DNA of 64,000 bases from Eriocheir sinensis. Its lineage: Eukaryota; Arthropoda; Malacostraca; Decapoda; Varunidae. The DNA lies in the NCBI RefSeq assembly GCF_024679095.1, contig NC_066509.1:20636811-20700810 (forward strand). Reading direction: 5' to 3'. Under the pieces are notes generated by a model that was not told the DNA's origin, did not search any database, and worked only from the letters and a program-made list of their open reading frames with translations. The position numbers and the translations under genes were made by a program. Below are positions 26,996 through 40,390 of the stretch, piece after piece (the stretch's first letter is position 1; each line of letters opens with the position of its first letter).

Positions 26996-28305
26996 ATGTT
27001 AATTTGTATTGAAATACATATACAAAATACACATAAAATAATGTAAATTTGAAAGAAAATATATAAACAAATACACATATAACGTAAATTTGTATGAAAT
27101 ATATATTCAAAATACACATTAAATAATGTAAATATGTATAAAAAAATATATACAAAACACAAATAGAATAATGTAAAATCGTATCAAAATATATACACAG
27201 AATATTAATAAAATAATGTAAATTTGTATGAAAATTAAGATGAAAAATACCTATAAAATAACGCATTTTTTATAAAATTATTGATACCAAAATACACATA
27301 AAATATTTGAATTTGTATTAAAATAAATATACAAAATGCACATACAATAAGGTAAATTTGTATTGAAATAGATATGCAAAATACATATAAAATAATGTAA
27401 ATTTGTTTCAAAATATATATACGAATACACATAAAATAACAAAGATTTCTATAAAAATACATATACAAAATACACATAATATTAAGTAAATACGAAAAAA
27501 AAAATGTTACAAAATACACATAAAATATTGTAAATTCTTATAAATGTAAATAAACAATATACCATTAAAAGAATGTGTATTTGGATAAATATAAATATAT
27601 AAATGCACATAAAATAACGTAAATTTATATAAAACTATATACATAAAATAAAGCAAATTTCTATAAAAATATAGTACAAAAATGAACATAAAATAAATTT
27701 GCATAAAAATATATATACAAAACACACTTTAGATAATGTAAATGAGTATAAAAATATGTATACAAAATACCTATGAAATAATATAAATTCGTATCGAATT
27801 AAATTAATAAAATACCAAAAAAATAATGTAGTTTTGGATGAAAATATATATACAAAATACACATAAAATAACCTAAATACAAATACAAATATACACATAA
27901 AATAATTTAAAATTGAATGAAATAAATATACAAAATAAACATAAAATAATCTAAATTTGTAATGAAATATATGAAAAAATACACAAAATAATATAAATTT
28001 GTATGAAAATATATATACAAATACACATTAGATAACATGAATTTGTATAAAATTTGTATCAAAATATATACTTATACACACAATAAAATAGCGTAGTTTT
28101 ATTATGAAAATGTATATAGAAAACACACATAAAATAATTTAAATACGTAGTAAAATATATATACAAAAAACACATAAAATAATGTAAATTTGTATGAAAA
28201 TATATAAACAAATACTCATAAAATATTGTAAATTTGGATAAAATATATACAAAATGAACATTAAATAATGTAAATATGTATAAAAAAAATATACAAAATA
28301 CACAT

Positions 28306-28503
28306 AGAATATCAGTAAAATAATATAAATTTGTATGAAAATAAAGATGCAAAATATCCATATAATAACGCATATTTGCATAAAAATATATATACAAAAT
28401 ACATATAAAATAGTTAAATTTGTATTAAAATAAATATACAAAATGCATGCACAATAAAATAAATTTGTATTGAAATAGATATGCATAATACACATCAATA
28501 AAG
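28306..28503 (-). repeat. 198 bp direct tandem duplication, left copy
   Basis: From AGAATATCAGTAAAATAATA to CACATCAATAAAG. It was compared base by base with the right copy; the shared part (28,306-28,500 against 28,504-28,698) looks identical. It spans about 4.4 monomers and carries the rare word TGCATGCACAAT. Confidence 0.93.
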
Positions 28504-28701
28504 AGAATATCAGTAAAATAATATAAATTTGTATGAAAATAAAGATGCAAAATATCCATATAATAACGCATATTTGCATAAAAATATATATACAAAATAC
28601 ATATAAAATAGTTAAATTTGTATTAAAATAAATATACAAAATGCATGCACAATAAAATAAATTTGTATTGAAATAGATATGCATAATACACATCAATAAT
28701 G
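28504..28701 (-). repeat. 198 bp direct tandem duplication, right copy
   Basis: Perfect repeat of the left copy, offset 198. It exits at CACATCAATAATGTAAATTT, where the left copy instead re-enters at AAGAGAATATC. Confidence 0.93.
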
Positions 28702-30342
28702 TAAATTTGTATCAAAATATATATACGAATACTCATCAAATAGAGTAAATTTCTATGAAAATATACATACAAAATAGATATACAAAATGCACATATAACT
28801 AGTTAAATTTGTATTTAAATACATGTACAAAAAACACATAAAATAATGTTGATTTGTATGAAATGAAAACAAATGCATTTTATATAAAATATATATACAA
28901 AATACACATAGAATAATGTAAAATCATATCAAAATAAATACACAGAATATCAATAAAATAATGTAAATTTGTATGAAAATAAAGATGCAAAATACCCATA
29001 AAATAAAGCATATTTTTATAAAAATACATATACAAAAATACACATAGATTAATCAAATTTGTATTAAAATTAATATACAAAATGCACATACAATAAGATA
29101 AATTTTTATTGAAAAAATATGCAAAATACACATAAAACAATGTAAATTTGTTTCAAAATATATATACGATTACAGATAAAATAACGCAGATTTCTAGAGA
29201 AATATATATACAAAATACACTTGAAAGAATGTAAATACGTATAAAAATATATATACAAAATACAAATTAAATAATGTTAATTCGTGTCAAAATAAATAAA
29301 CAAAATATCATGAAAAGAATGTGTATTTTATGAAAATAGATATACAAAATACATAAAATAACCTAAATTTGTATAAAACTATATACAAAAATACACAAAA
29401 TAATTTAAACTTGTATGAAAATAAATATACAAAAACATATATAAAATAGGTAATTTGTAATGAAATACAAATACAAAAAACACAAAAAATAAAGTAAATT
29501 ACAATGAAAATACATAAACAAAAACACTTAAAATAACGTAAATTTGTATAAAAAGATATGCACAAAACACAAACAGAATAATGTAAAATCGTATCAAAAT
29601 AAATACACAGAATATTAATAAAATAATGTAAATTTGTATGAAAATAAATAAGCAAAATACCCATAAAATATGGCATTTTTTTATTTATAAAAATATATAT
29701 ACCAAAATACACATAAAAAAAATTAATTTGTATTAAAATAAATATACAAAAAACACATACAATAAGGTAGATTTGTATTGAAATAGATATGCAAAATACA
29801 TATAAAACAATGTAGATTTGTTTCTAAATATATATAAGAATACACATAAAATAACGTAGATTTCTATAAAAATATACAAAATACATAAAATGAAGTAAAT
29901 ACGTATAAAAATGTATAAAATACATAAAATAATGTAAATTCGTATCAAAATAAATAAACAAAATACCAATAAAAGAATGTGTATTTGTTTAAATATAAAT
30001 ATACAAAATACACATAAAATAACGTAAATTTATATAAAACTATATACAAAATTACACAGAAGTAATTAAATTTGTATGAAAATATATACAAAATACACAC
30101 AAACTAAGCTAAATTTGAATTGAAATGTATATATAAAATACATATAATAAAGTAAATTTGTATCAAAATATTTATACAAATACATATAATAACGTAAATT
30201 TCTTTGAAAATATATAAACAAAATACACATTAAATAATGTAAATACGTATAAAAAAATATGTACAAAATACATATATAATCATGTAATTCGTATGAAAAT
30301 AAATAAACAAAATACTAATAAAATAATATAAATTTGTATGAG

Positions 30343-31411
30343 TAAACGTGTATATTGCATATTTTTTCAATACAAATTTACCTTATTATATACGCATTTT
30401 GTATATTAATTTTAATACAAATTTAATTATTCGTTGTGTATTTTGTATCTGTATTTTATAAACATATGCTTTATTTTTGGGGTATTTTGCATCTTTATTT
30501 TCATACAAATTTACATTATTTTATTGACATTCTGCTCATTCATTTTGATACGAATTGACATTATTCTATGTGTATTTTGTATATATTTTTCATACAAATT
30601 TACGTTATTTTATGTGTATTTGTTTATATATTTTGACACAAATTTACAATATTTTATGGGTATTTTATATACATTTCAAAAGAAATTTACCTAGTTTTAT
30701 GTGTATTTTGTATATATATTTTCATACAAACTCAAATTATTTCTATGTATTTTTGTATATATTTTAATACAAATTTTAGTTATGTGATGTGTATTTTGTA
30801 AATTTATTTTCTTTCATATATATATTATTTTATTGGTTTTTGTTGAATTATATTGATACAATTTACATTATTTTATATGTACTTTGTATATATATTTTAT
30901 ACGCTTTTACATTATTTAATATTTATTTTGAATATATATTTTTATACAAATTCCTGGTATTTTATGTGTATTTGTATATATATTTTCATATAAATTTACA
31001 TTATTTTATGTGTATTTTGTACATATATTTTATTACAAATTTACCTTATTATATGTTTATTTTGTATGTGTATTTTGTATATTTATATTTATCCAAATAC
31101 ACATTCTTTTATTGGTATTTTGTTTATTTATTTAAATCGAATTTACATTATTTTATGTGTATTTTGTATACATTTTTTATACGCATTTACTTAATTTGAT
31201 GTTTATTTTGTATATATATTTTTATAGAAATCTATGTTTTTTTATTTGTATTCGTATATATATTTTCAAACAAATTTACATTGTTTTATATGTATTTTTG
31301 CATATCTCTCCCAATACAAATTTACCTTATTGTATGTGCATTTTGTATATTTATTTCAATGTAAATTTAAATATTTTATGTGTATTTTAGGTATATATAT
31401 TTTTATAAGAT
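30343..31411 (+). repeat. Forward block 16
   Basis: Related to 13,003-13,960, to 31,931-33,002 and to 44,680-45,480 (shared words GCTCATTCATTTTGATACGA and CTCAAATTATTTCTATG). It ends at TTTTTATAAGATTACGAAAA. Confidence 0.84.
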
Positions 31412-31613
31412 TACGAAAATTTGAATAAAAATATACAAAAACGAAAAATAAATTTCAATTTGTATGAAAATAGATATACAAAATACACATATAATTAGTT
31501 AAATTTGTATTTAAATACATGTACAAAATACACATAAAATAATGTAAATTTGTATGAAATGAAAACAAATTCACATAAAATAACGTACATTTGTATAAAA
31601 TAGATATACAAAA
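31411..31613 (-). repeat. Reverse block 17, a 200 bp island
   Basis: The shortest block, flanked by forward DNA on both sides. It is nearly the same as 34,700-34,912 and is inverted relative to about 41,800-41,990 (shared words AATTAGTTAAATTTGTATTT and TGAAATGAAAACAAAT). Confidence 0.84.
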
Positions 31614-33503
31614 TAATTTATGTGTATTTTGTATATTTATTTTCATACAAATTTAAATTATTTTTGTGTATTTTTGTATATAGTTATATACAAACTTAGG
31701 TTATTTGATGAGTATTTTGTATATCTATTTTCATACAAATACACATTATTTTATTGATATTTTGTTTATTTATTTTGACGAGAATTTAAATTTTTTAATG
31801 TGTATTTTGTATATATATTTTTATACGTATTTACATCATTTCATGTGTATTTTGTATATATATTTCTATAGAAATCTACGTTATATTATGTGTATTCGTA
31901 TATAAATTTTTAAACGAGCTTACACTTTATGTGTATTTTGCATATTTTTTCAATACAAATTTACCTTATTGTATATGCATTTTGTATATTAATTTTAATA
32001 CAAATTTAATTATTCTATGTGTATTTTTGTATATGTATTTTTTCAAAAGTATGCTTAATTTTATGGGTATTTTGCATCTTTATTTTCATACAAATTTACG
32101 TTATTTTATTGATATTCTGCTCATTCATTTTGATACGATTTGACATTATTCTATGTATATTTTGTATATATTTTTCATACAAATTTACGTTATTTTTTGT
32201 GTATTTGTTTATATATTTTGACACAAATTTACATTTTATGGGTATTTTGTATATATATTTCAAAAGAAATTTACCTAGTTTTATGTGTTTTTTGAATATC
32301 TATTTTCATACAAACTCAAATTATTTCTATGTATTTTTGTATATATTTCAATACAAATTTTAGTTATGTTATGTGTATTTTGTAAATTTATATTCATTCA
32401 AATATATATTATTTTATTGGTATTTTATTGATTTATATTGATACGAATTTACATTATTTTATATGTACTTTTTATATATATATTTTTATACGCATTTACA
32501 TTATTTAATATTTATTTTGAATATATAATTTTATACAAAGTCATGGTATTTTATGTGTATTTGTATATATATTTTAATATAAATTTACATTATTTTATGT
32601 GTATTTTGTACATATATTTCATTACAAATTTACCTTATTTTATGTTTATTTTGTATGTGTATTTTGAACATTTATATTTATACAAATACACATTCTTTTA
32701 TTGGTATTTTGTTTATTTATTTTGTTTCGAATTTATATTATTTTATGTGTATTTTGTTTACATTTTTTTATACCTATTTACCTAATTTTATGTGTATTTT
32801 GTATATATATTTTTATAGAAATCTACGTTATTTTATGTGTATTCGTATATATTTTTTGAAACAAATTTACATTGTTTTATATGTATTTTTGCATATCTCT
32901 TTCAATAGACGTTTACCTTATTGTATGTGCATTTTGTATATTTATTTCAATACAAATTTAAATATTTTATGTGTATTTTGGTATATATATTTTTATAAGA
33001 AATGCGCTATTTGATGGGAATTTTGCATCTTTATTTTCATACAAATTTACATTATTTTATTAATATTCGGTGTATTTATTTTGATACGATTTTACATTAT
33101 TCTATTTGTTTTTTGTATATATATTTTTTATACATATTTACATTATTTAATGTGTATCTTGCATATATATTTCATACAAATTTATTATCTATTATTTATT
33201 TTCATACAAATACACATTCTTTTCATGATATTTTGTTTATTTATTTTGACACGAATTTACATTACTTAATATGTATTTTATATATATATATTTTTATACG
33301 TATTTACATAATTTCATGTGTATTTTGTATATATATTTCTATAGAAATCTACGTTATTTTATATGTATTTTGCGTTTTTTTTCAATACAAATTTACCTTA
33401 TTGTATGTGTGCATTTTGCATCTTTATTTTCATACAAATTTAAATTATTTTATTGATATTCTGTGTACTTATTTTGATACGATTTTACATTATTCTATGT
33501 ATA
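31614..33503 (+). repeat. Forward block 18
   Basis: Second-subtype units, then a stretch from 32,691 that repeats at 38,008 (offset about 5.32 kb). It ends at TATTCTATGTATAACAAAAA, the reverse complement of the joint near 6590. Confidence 0.85.
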
Positions 33504-34515
33504 ACAAAAATAAATACAGAATACACAAAAATAGATATGCAAAATACATATAAACAATGTAAATTTGTTTCAAAATATATATACGAATACACATAAAATA
33601 AGGTAGATTTCTATAAAAATATATATACAAAATACACATAAAATTAAGTAAATACGTATATAAAATGTATACAAAATACACATAAAATAATGTAAATTAG
33701 TATCAAAATAAATAAACAAAATACTTATAAAAGAATGTGTATTTGTATAAATATATATATACAAAATTCACATTAAATAATATAAATTTGTTTAAAACTA
33801 TACAAAATACACATGAAATGATGTAAATACGTATAAAAATATATATAAAAAATACACATTAAATAATGTAAATTCGCGTCAAAATAAATAAACAAAATAT
33901 CAATAAAAGAATGTGTATTTGTATGAAAATAGATATACAAAATACACATAAAATAAGCTAAACTTGTATCAAACTATATACAAAAATACACAAAAATATT
34001 TTAAATGTGTATGAAAATAAATATACAAAATACACATAAAATTAGGTAAATTTGTATTGAAATACATACACAAAATACACATAAAATAATGTAAATTTGA
34101 ACGAAAATACATAAACAAATTCACTTAAAATAACGTAAATTTGTATAAAAAAATATGTACAAAACACAAATCGAATAATGTATAATCGTATGAAAATAGA
34201 TACACAGAATATTAATAAAATAATGTAAATTTGTATGAAAATAAAGCAGCAAAATACCCGTAAAATAACGCTTTTTTTTATTTATAAAAATATATATACC
34301 AAAATACACATCAAAAAATATTATTTGTATAAAAATAAATATACAAAAAACACATACAAAAAGGAAAATTTGTATTGAAATAGATGTGCAAAATACATAT
34401 AAAACAATGTAAGTTTGTTTCAAAATATATATACGAATACACATAAAATAACGTAGATTTCTATAAAAATATATATACAAAATACAAATAAAATGAAGTA
34501 AATACGTATAAAAAA
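32691..34515 (+). repeat. Direct duplication, left copy (offset 5.3-5.45 kb)
   Basis: From the CATTCTTTTATTGG anchor with ATTTTGTTTCGAATTT, across the forward-to-reverse switch at 33,503, to GAAGTAAATACG. The partner is 38,008-39,965. Confidence 0.84.
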
Positions 34516-34912
34516 ATGTATAGAGTAAATTTCTATGAAAATATATATTCAAAATACATATAAAATTATGTAAATAGGTATAAAAATATATATATCAAAT
34601 ACACCTAAAAAAATGAAAATTCTTATCAAAATAAATAAACAAAATTCCGATAAAAGAACATATATTTGTAGGAAAATAAATATACAAAATACACATAAAA
34701 TTACGAAAATTTGAATAAAAATATATACAAAAAACAAAAAAATAAATTTCAATTTTTATGAAAATAAATATAAAAAATACACTTATAATTAGTTAAATTT
34801 GTATTTAAATACATGTACAAAATACACATAAAATAATGTAAATTTGTATGAAATGAAAACAAATTTACATAAAATAACGTACATTTGTATAAAATAGATA
34901 TACAAAATATAC
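33504..34912 (-). repeat. Reverse block 19
   Basis: 33,504-34,515 repeats at 38,950-39,965. 33,504-34,260 is also inverted relative to about 5850-6590. The last 200 bp equal the island of block 17. It ends at AAAATATACATTAATTTTAA. Confidence 0.85.
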
Positions 34913-36099
34913 ATTAATTTTAATACAAATTTAATTATTCTATGTGTATTTTTGTATATGTATTTTTAAAAAAATATGCTTTATTTTATTGGTATTTTGC
35001 ATCTTTATTTTCATACAATATTTCATTATTTTATTGATATTCTGTGTATTTATTTTGATACGATTTTACATTATTCTATGTGTATTTTGTATATATTTTT
35101 CATGTAATTTAGCTTATTTTATGTGTATTTTGTATATTTATTTATTTTAATACAAAATCAAATATTTTATATTTTTTCGTATATATATTTTTATAAAAAA
35201 TGCGTTATTTTATGGGTATTTTGCATCATAATTTTCATACAAATTTACATTATTTTATTAATATTTTCTGTATTTATTTTGATACGATTTTACATTATTT
35301 TATTTGTGTTTAGTATATATTTTTTTATACATATTTACATTATTTAATGTGTTTTTTGTATATATATTTGATACAAATTTACGTTATTTTAGGTCTATAT
35401 GTTTACATATTTTAATTCAAATTTACATTATTTTATGTGTATTTTGTATATGTATTTCAATACAAATTTACCTAATTTTAAGTTTTTGTATATTTATTTT
35501 CATACAAGTTTAAATTATTTTTGTGTATTTTTGTTTATAGTTTTATACAAATTTAGGTTATTTTATGTGTATTTTGTATATCTATTTTCATACAAATACA
35601 CATTTTTTTCATGATATTTTGTTTATTTATTTTGACACGAATTAACATTATTTAATGTGTATTTTGTATATATATTTTTATACGTATTTACATTATTTCA
35701 AGTGTATTTTGTATATATATTTCTACAGAAATCTGCGTTATTTTATGTGTATTCGTATATATATTTTGAAACAAATTTACATTGTTTTATGTGTATTTTG
35801 CATATTTTTTCAATACAAATTTACCTTATTGTGTGTGCATTTTGTATATTAATTTTAATACAAATTTGATTAATCTATGTGTATTTTTGTATATGTATTT
35901 TTATAAAAATATGCTTTATTTTATGGGTATTTTGCATCTTTATTTTCATACAAATTTACATTATTTTATTAATATTCTGTGTATTTATTTTAATATGATT
36001 TTACATTATTCTATGTGTATTTTGTATATATATTTTATATAAAATGTATTTGTTTTCATTTCATACAAATCTACATTATTTTATGAATTTTTTGTACAT
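34913..36099 (+). repeat. Forward block 20
   Basis: Shares ACAAAATCAAATATTTTAT and TTTTTTCGTATATA (35,150-35,190) with 44,440-44,480. The right end, with TGTATTTGTTTTCATTTC, parallels about 9,645. It ends inside the palindrome TGTATACA at 36,099-36,106. Confidence 0.84.
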
Positions 36100-36640
36100 G
36101 TATACACATAAAATATTTAAATTTGTATTGAAATAAATATACAAAATGCACATACAATAAGGTAAACTTCTATTGAAAGAGATATGCAAAAATACATATA
36201 AAATAATGTAAATTTGTTTCAAAATATATATACGAATACACATAAAATAACGTAGATTTCTATAAAAATATATACAAAATACACATAAAATTAAGTAAAT
36301 ACGTATAAAAAATGTAAACAAAATACACATAAAATAATGTAAACTCGAAACAAAATAAATAAACAAAATACCAATAAAAGAATGTGTATTTGTATAAATA
36401 TAAATGTACAAAATACACATACAAAATAAACATAAAATAAGGTAAATTTGTAATGAAATATATGTACAAAATACACATAAAATAATGTAAATTTATTTGA
36501 AAATATATATACAAATACACAGAAAATAGCATGAATTTGTATAAAACTATATATTCAAAATAAATATTAAATAATGTAAATGCGTATAAAAATATATATA
36601 CAAAGTACATATAAAATAATGTAAACTCGTATCAATATAA

Positions 36641-36983
36641 ATCAACAAAATACCAATAAAATAATATATATTTGAATGAAAATAGATTTACAAAATACCC
36701 ATAACATAACTAAAATTTGTATTGAAATATATTCAAAAATACATAAAAATAATTTGAGTTTGTATGAAAATAGATATTCAAAATACATATAAAACTAGGT
36801 AAATTTCTTTTGAAATATATATACAAAATACCCATAAAATATTGTAAATTTGTGTCTAATTATATAAACAAATACACATGAAATAACTTAAAATAACGTA
36901 AATATGTATCAAATATATATACAAAAAACACATTAAATAATGTAAATATGTATAAAAAAATATATACAAAACATAAATAAAAT
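36641..36983 (-). repeat. 343 bp direct repeat, left copy
   Basis: From ATCAACAAAATACCAATAAA to ACATAAATAAAAT; the partner is 860 bp downstream. Differences include TATATTCAAAAAT against TATACACAAAAAT. Confidence 0.88.
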
Positions 36984-36989
36984 ATATAT

Positions 36990-37500
36990 AAAACTATATA
37001 CAAAAATACACAGAAGTAATTAAATTTGTATGAAAATATATACAAAATACAGATAAAATAAGCTAAATTTGAATTGAAATGTATATACAAAATATATAAA
37101 ATAATGTAAATTTGTATCAAAATATTTATAAAAATACATATAATTACGTAAATTTGTTTAAAAATATATAAACAAAATACATATTAAGTAATGTAAATAC
37201 GTATAAAAAATATGTACAAAATACACATATAATCATGTAACTCGTATCAAACTAAATAAACAAAATATCAATAAAATAATGTAAATTTGTATGAGAAAAC
37301 ATATACAAATACATATAAAATAACGCTAATTTCCATAAAAATATATGTCCAAAAATGAACGTAAAATAAAGTAACTTTGGATAAAAATATATATACAAAG
37401 CACACATTAAATAATGTAAATGCGTACATAAAATAACCTAAATTTGTATAAAACTATATACAAAAATACACAAAAATAATTTAAATTTGTATGAAAAGAA
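36990..37500 (-). repeat. Direct repeat of 26,461-26,995
   Basis: Carries the same CCAAAAATGAACG and GCGTACATAAAATAACC words. It sits between the two copies of the 343 bp repeat. Confidence 0.85.
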
Positions 37501-37843
37501 ATCAACAAAATACCAATAAAATAATATATATTTGAATGAAAATAGATTTACAAAATACCCATAACATAACTAAAATTTGTATTGAAATATACACAAAAAT
37601 ACATAAAAATAATTTGAGTTTGTATGAAAATAGATATTCAAAATACATATAAAACTAAGTAAATTTCTTTTGAAATATATATACACAATACCCATAAAAT
37701 ATTGTAAATTTGTGTCAAAATATATAAACAAATACACATAAAATAACTTAAAATAACGTAAATATGTATCAAATATATATACAAAAAACACATTAAATAA
37801 TGTAAATATGTATAAAAAAATATATACAAAACATAAATAAAAT
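37501..37843 (-). repeat. 343 bp direct repeat, right copy
   Basis: Partner of 36,641-36,983. It starts abruptly after TGTATGAAAAGAA, fusing two monomers that are not neighbours elsewhere. Confidence 0.88.
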
Positions 37844-38004
37844 AATGTAAAATCGTATCAAAATAAATACAGAAAATATTAATAAAATAATGTAAATTTG
37901 TATGAAAATTAAGATGCAAAATACCCATAAAATAAAGCATTTTTTATAAAAATATATATACGTAAAAACATAAAATATTTGATTTTGTATTAAAATAAAT
38001 AGAT

Positions 38005-38949
38005 ATACATTCTTTTATTGGTATTTTGTTTATTTATTTTGTTTCGAATTTACATTATTTTATGTGTATTTTGTTTACATTTTTTTATACGTATTTACTT
38101 AATTTTGTGTATTTTGTATATATATTTTTATAGAAATCTACTTTATTTTATGTGTATTCGTATATATAATTTGAAACAAATTTACATTGTTTTATATGTA
38201 TTTTTGCATATTTCTTTCAATAGAAGTTTACCTTATTGTATGTGCATTTTGTATATTTATTTCAATACAAATTTAAATATTTTATGTGTATTTTGGTATA
38301 TATATTTTTATAAAAAATGCGCAATTTTATTTGAATTTTGCATATTTATTTTTATTAAAATTTATATTATTTTATTAATATTCGGTGTATTTATTTTGAT
38401 ACGATTTTACATTATTCTATTTTTTTTGTATATATTTTTTTTATACATATTTACATTATTTAAATGTATCTTGCATATATATTACATACAAATTTATTAT
38501 CTATTATTTATTTTCATACAAATACACATTCTTTTCATGATATTTTGTTTATTTATTTTGTCACGAATTTACATTACTTAATATGTATTTTATATATATA
38601 TTTTTATACGTATTTACATAATTTCATGTGTATTTTGTATATATATTTCTATAGAAATCTACGTTATTTTATATGTATTCGTATATATATTTTGAAACAA
38701 ATTTACACTGTTTTATTTGTATTTTGCGTTTTTTTTCAATACAAATTTACCTTATTGTATGTGTGCATTTTGTATATTAATTTTAATACAAATTTAATTA
38801 TTCTATGTGTATTTTTGTATATGTATTTAAAAAAAAAAATATGCTTTATCTTATGGGTATTTTGCATCTTTATTTTCATACAAATTTTAATTATTTTATT
38901 GATATTCTGTGTACTTATTTTGATACGATTTTACATTATTCTATGTTTA
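38005..38949 (+). repeat. Forward block 22
   Basis: Counterpart of 32,691-33,503 with one extra monomer near 38,690. 38,316-38,367 has lost many G and C bases compared with the paralogue at 33,001. It ends at TTCTATGTTTAACAAAAATA. Confidence 0.85.
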
Positions 38950-39965
38950 ACAAAAATAAATACATACACAAAAATAGATATGCAAAATACATATAAACAA
39001 TGTAAATTTGTTTCAAAATATATATACGAATACACATGAAATTAGGTAGATTTCTATAAAAATATATATATACAAAATACACATAAAATTAAGTAAATAC
39101 GTATAAAAAATGTATACAAAATACATATTAAATAAAGTAAATTAGTATCAAAATAAATAAACAAAATACCAATAAAAGAATGTGTATTTGTATAAATATA
39201 TACATACAAAATACACATTAAATAATATAAATTTGTTTAAAACTATACAAAATACACATGAAATGATGTAAATACGTATAAAAATATATATACAAAATAC
39301 ACATTAAATAATGTAAATTCGCGTCAGAATAAATAAACAAAATATCAATAAAAGAATGTGTATTTGTATGAAGATAGATATACAAAATACACATAAAATA
39401 ACCTAAATTTGTATCAAACTATATACAAAAATACACAAAAATATTTTAAATTTGTATGAAAATAAATATACAAAATACACATAAAATTAGGTAAATTTGT
39501 ATTGAAATACATACACAAAGTACACATAAAATAATGTAAATTTGAATGAAAATACATAAACAAATACACTTAAAATAACGTAAATTTGTATAAAAAAAAT
39601 ATGTACAAAACACAAATAGAATAATGTAAAATCGTATCAAAATAAATACACAGAATATTAATAAAATAATGTAAATTTGTATGAAAATAAAGAAGCAAAA
39701 TACCCATAAAATAACGCATTTTTTTATTTATAAAAATATATATACCAAAATACACATCATAAATTAAATTTGTATTAAAATAAATATACAAAAAACACAT
39801 ACAATAAGGTAAATTTATATTGAAATAGATATGCAAAATACATATAAAACAATGTAAATTTGTTTCAAAATATATATACGAATACACATATAATAACGTA
39901 GATTTCTATAAAAATATATATACAAAATACACATAAAATGAAGTAAATACGTATAAAAAATGTAT
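38008..39965 (+). repeat. Direct duplication, right copy
   Basis: Same block order as 32,691-34,515, including the switch at 38,949. It keeps extra monomers near 38,690 and 38,790 that the left copy lacks. Confidence 0.84.
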
Positions 39966-40390
39966 ACAAAATACACAGAAAATAATGTAAATTCGTATCA
40001 AAATAAATAAACAAAATAGCAATAAAAGAATGTGTATTTGTATAAATATAAATATACAAAATACACATAAAATAACGTAAATTTATATAAAACTATATAC
40101 AAAAATACACAGAAGTAATTAAATTTGTATGAAAATATATACAAAATACACACAAAATAAGCTAAATTTGAATTGAAATATATATACAAAATACATGAAA
40201 TAAAGTAAATTTGTATCAAAATATTTATACAAATACACATATAATAACGTAAATTTGTATGAAATTATATAAACAAAATACGCATTAAATAATGTAAATA
40301 CGTATAAAAAAAATATGTACAAAATACATATATAATCATGTAATTCGTATCAAAATAAATAAACAAAATACCAATAAAATAATATATTTT
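38950..40390 (-). repeat. Reverse block 23
   Basis: Counterpart of 33,504-34,515, continuing into a segment like 29,900-30,342. It ends at the TATGAGTAAACGTGTATG joint, here preceded by an unusual T run at about 40,386-40,394. Confidence 0.85.

Larger units (their letters stand above)
25816..30342 (-). repeat. Reverse block 15 (longest reverse block)
   Basis: 4.5 kb without a strand switch. Its left 0.8 kb parallels block 3. 26,461-26,995 repeats at 36,990-37,500. 26,640-27,230 is inverted relative to about 4668-5270. It contains the perfect 198 bp tandem duplication, and the right end parallels 39,400-40,390. Confidence 0.86.
36100..38004 (-). repeat. Reverse block 21
   Basis: Holds two copies of a 343 bp segment 860 bp apart, with a 26,461-26,995-like segment between them. 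It ends at AAATAAATAGATATACATTC, where a reverse monomer runs directly into a forward CATTCTTTTATTGG anchor. Confidence 0.85.
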
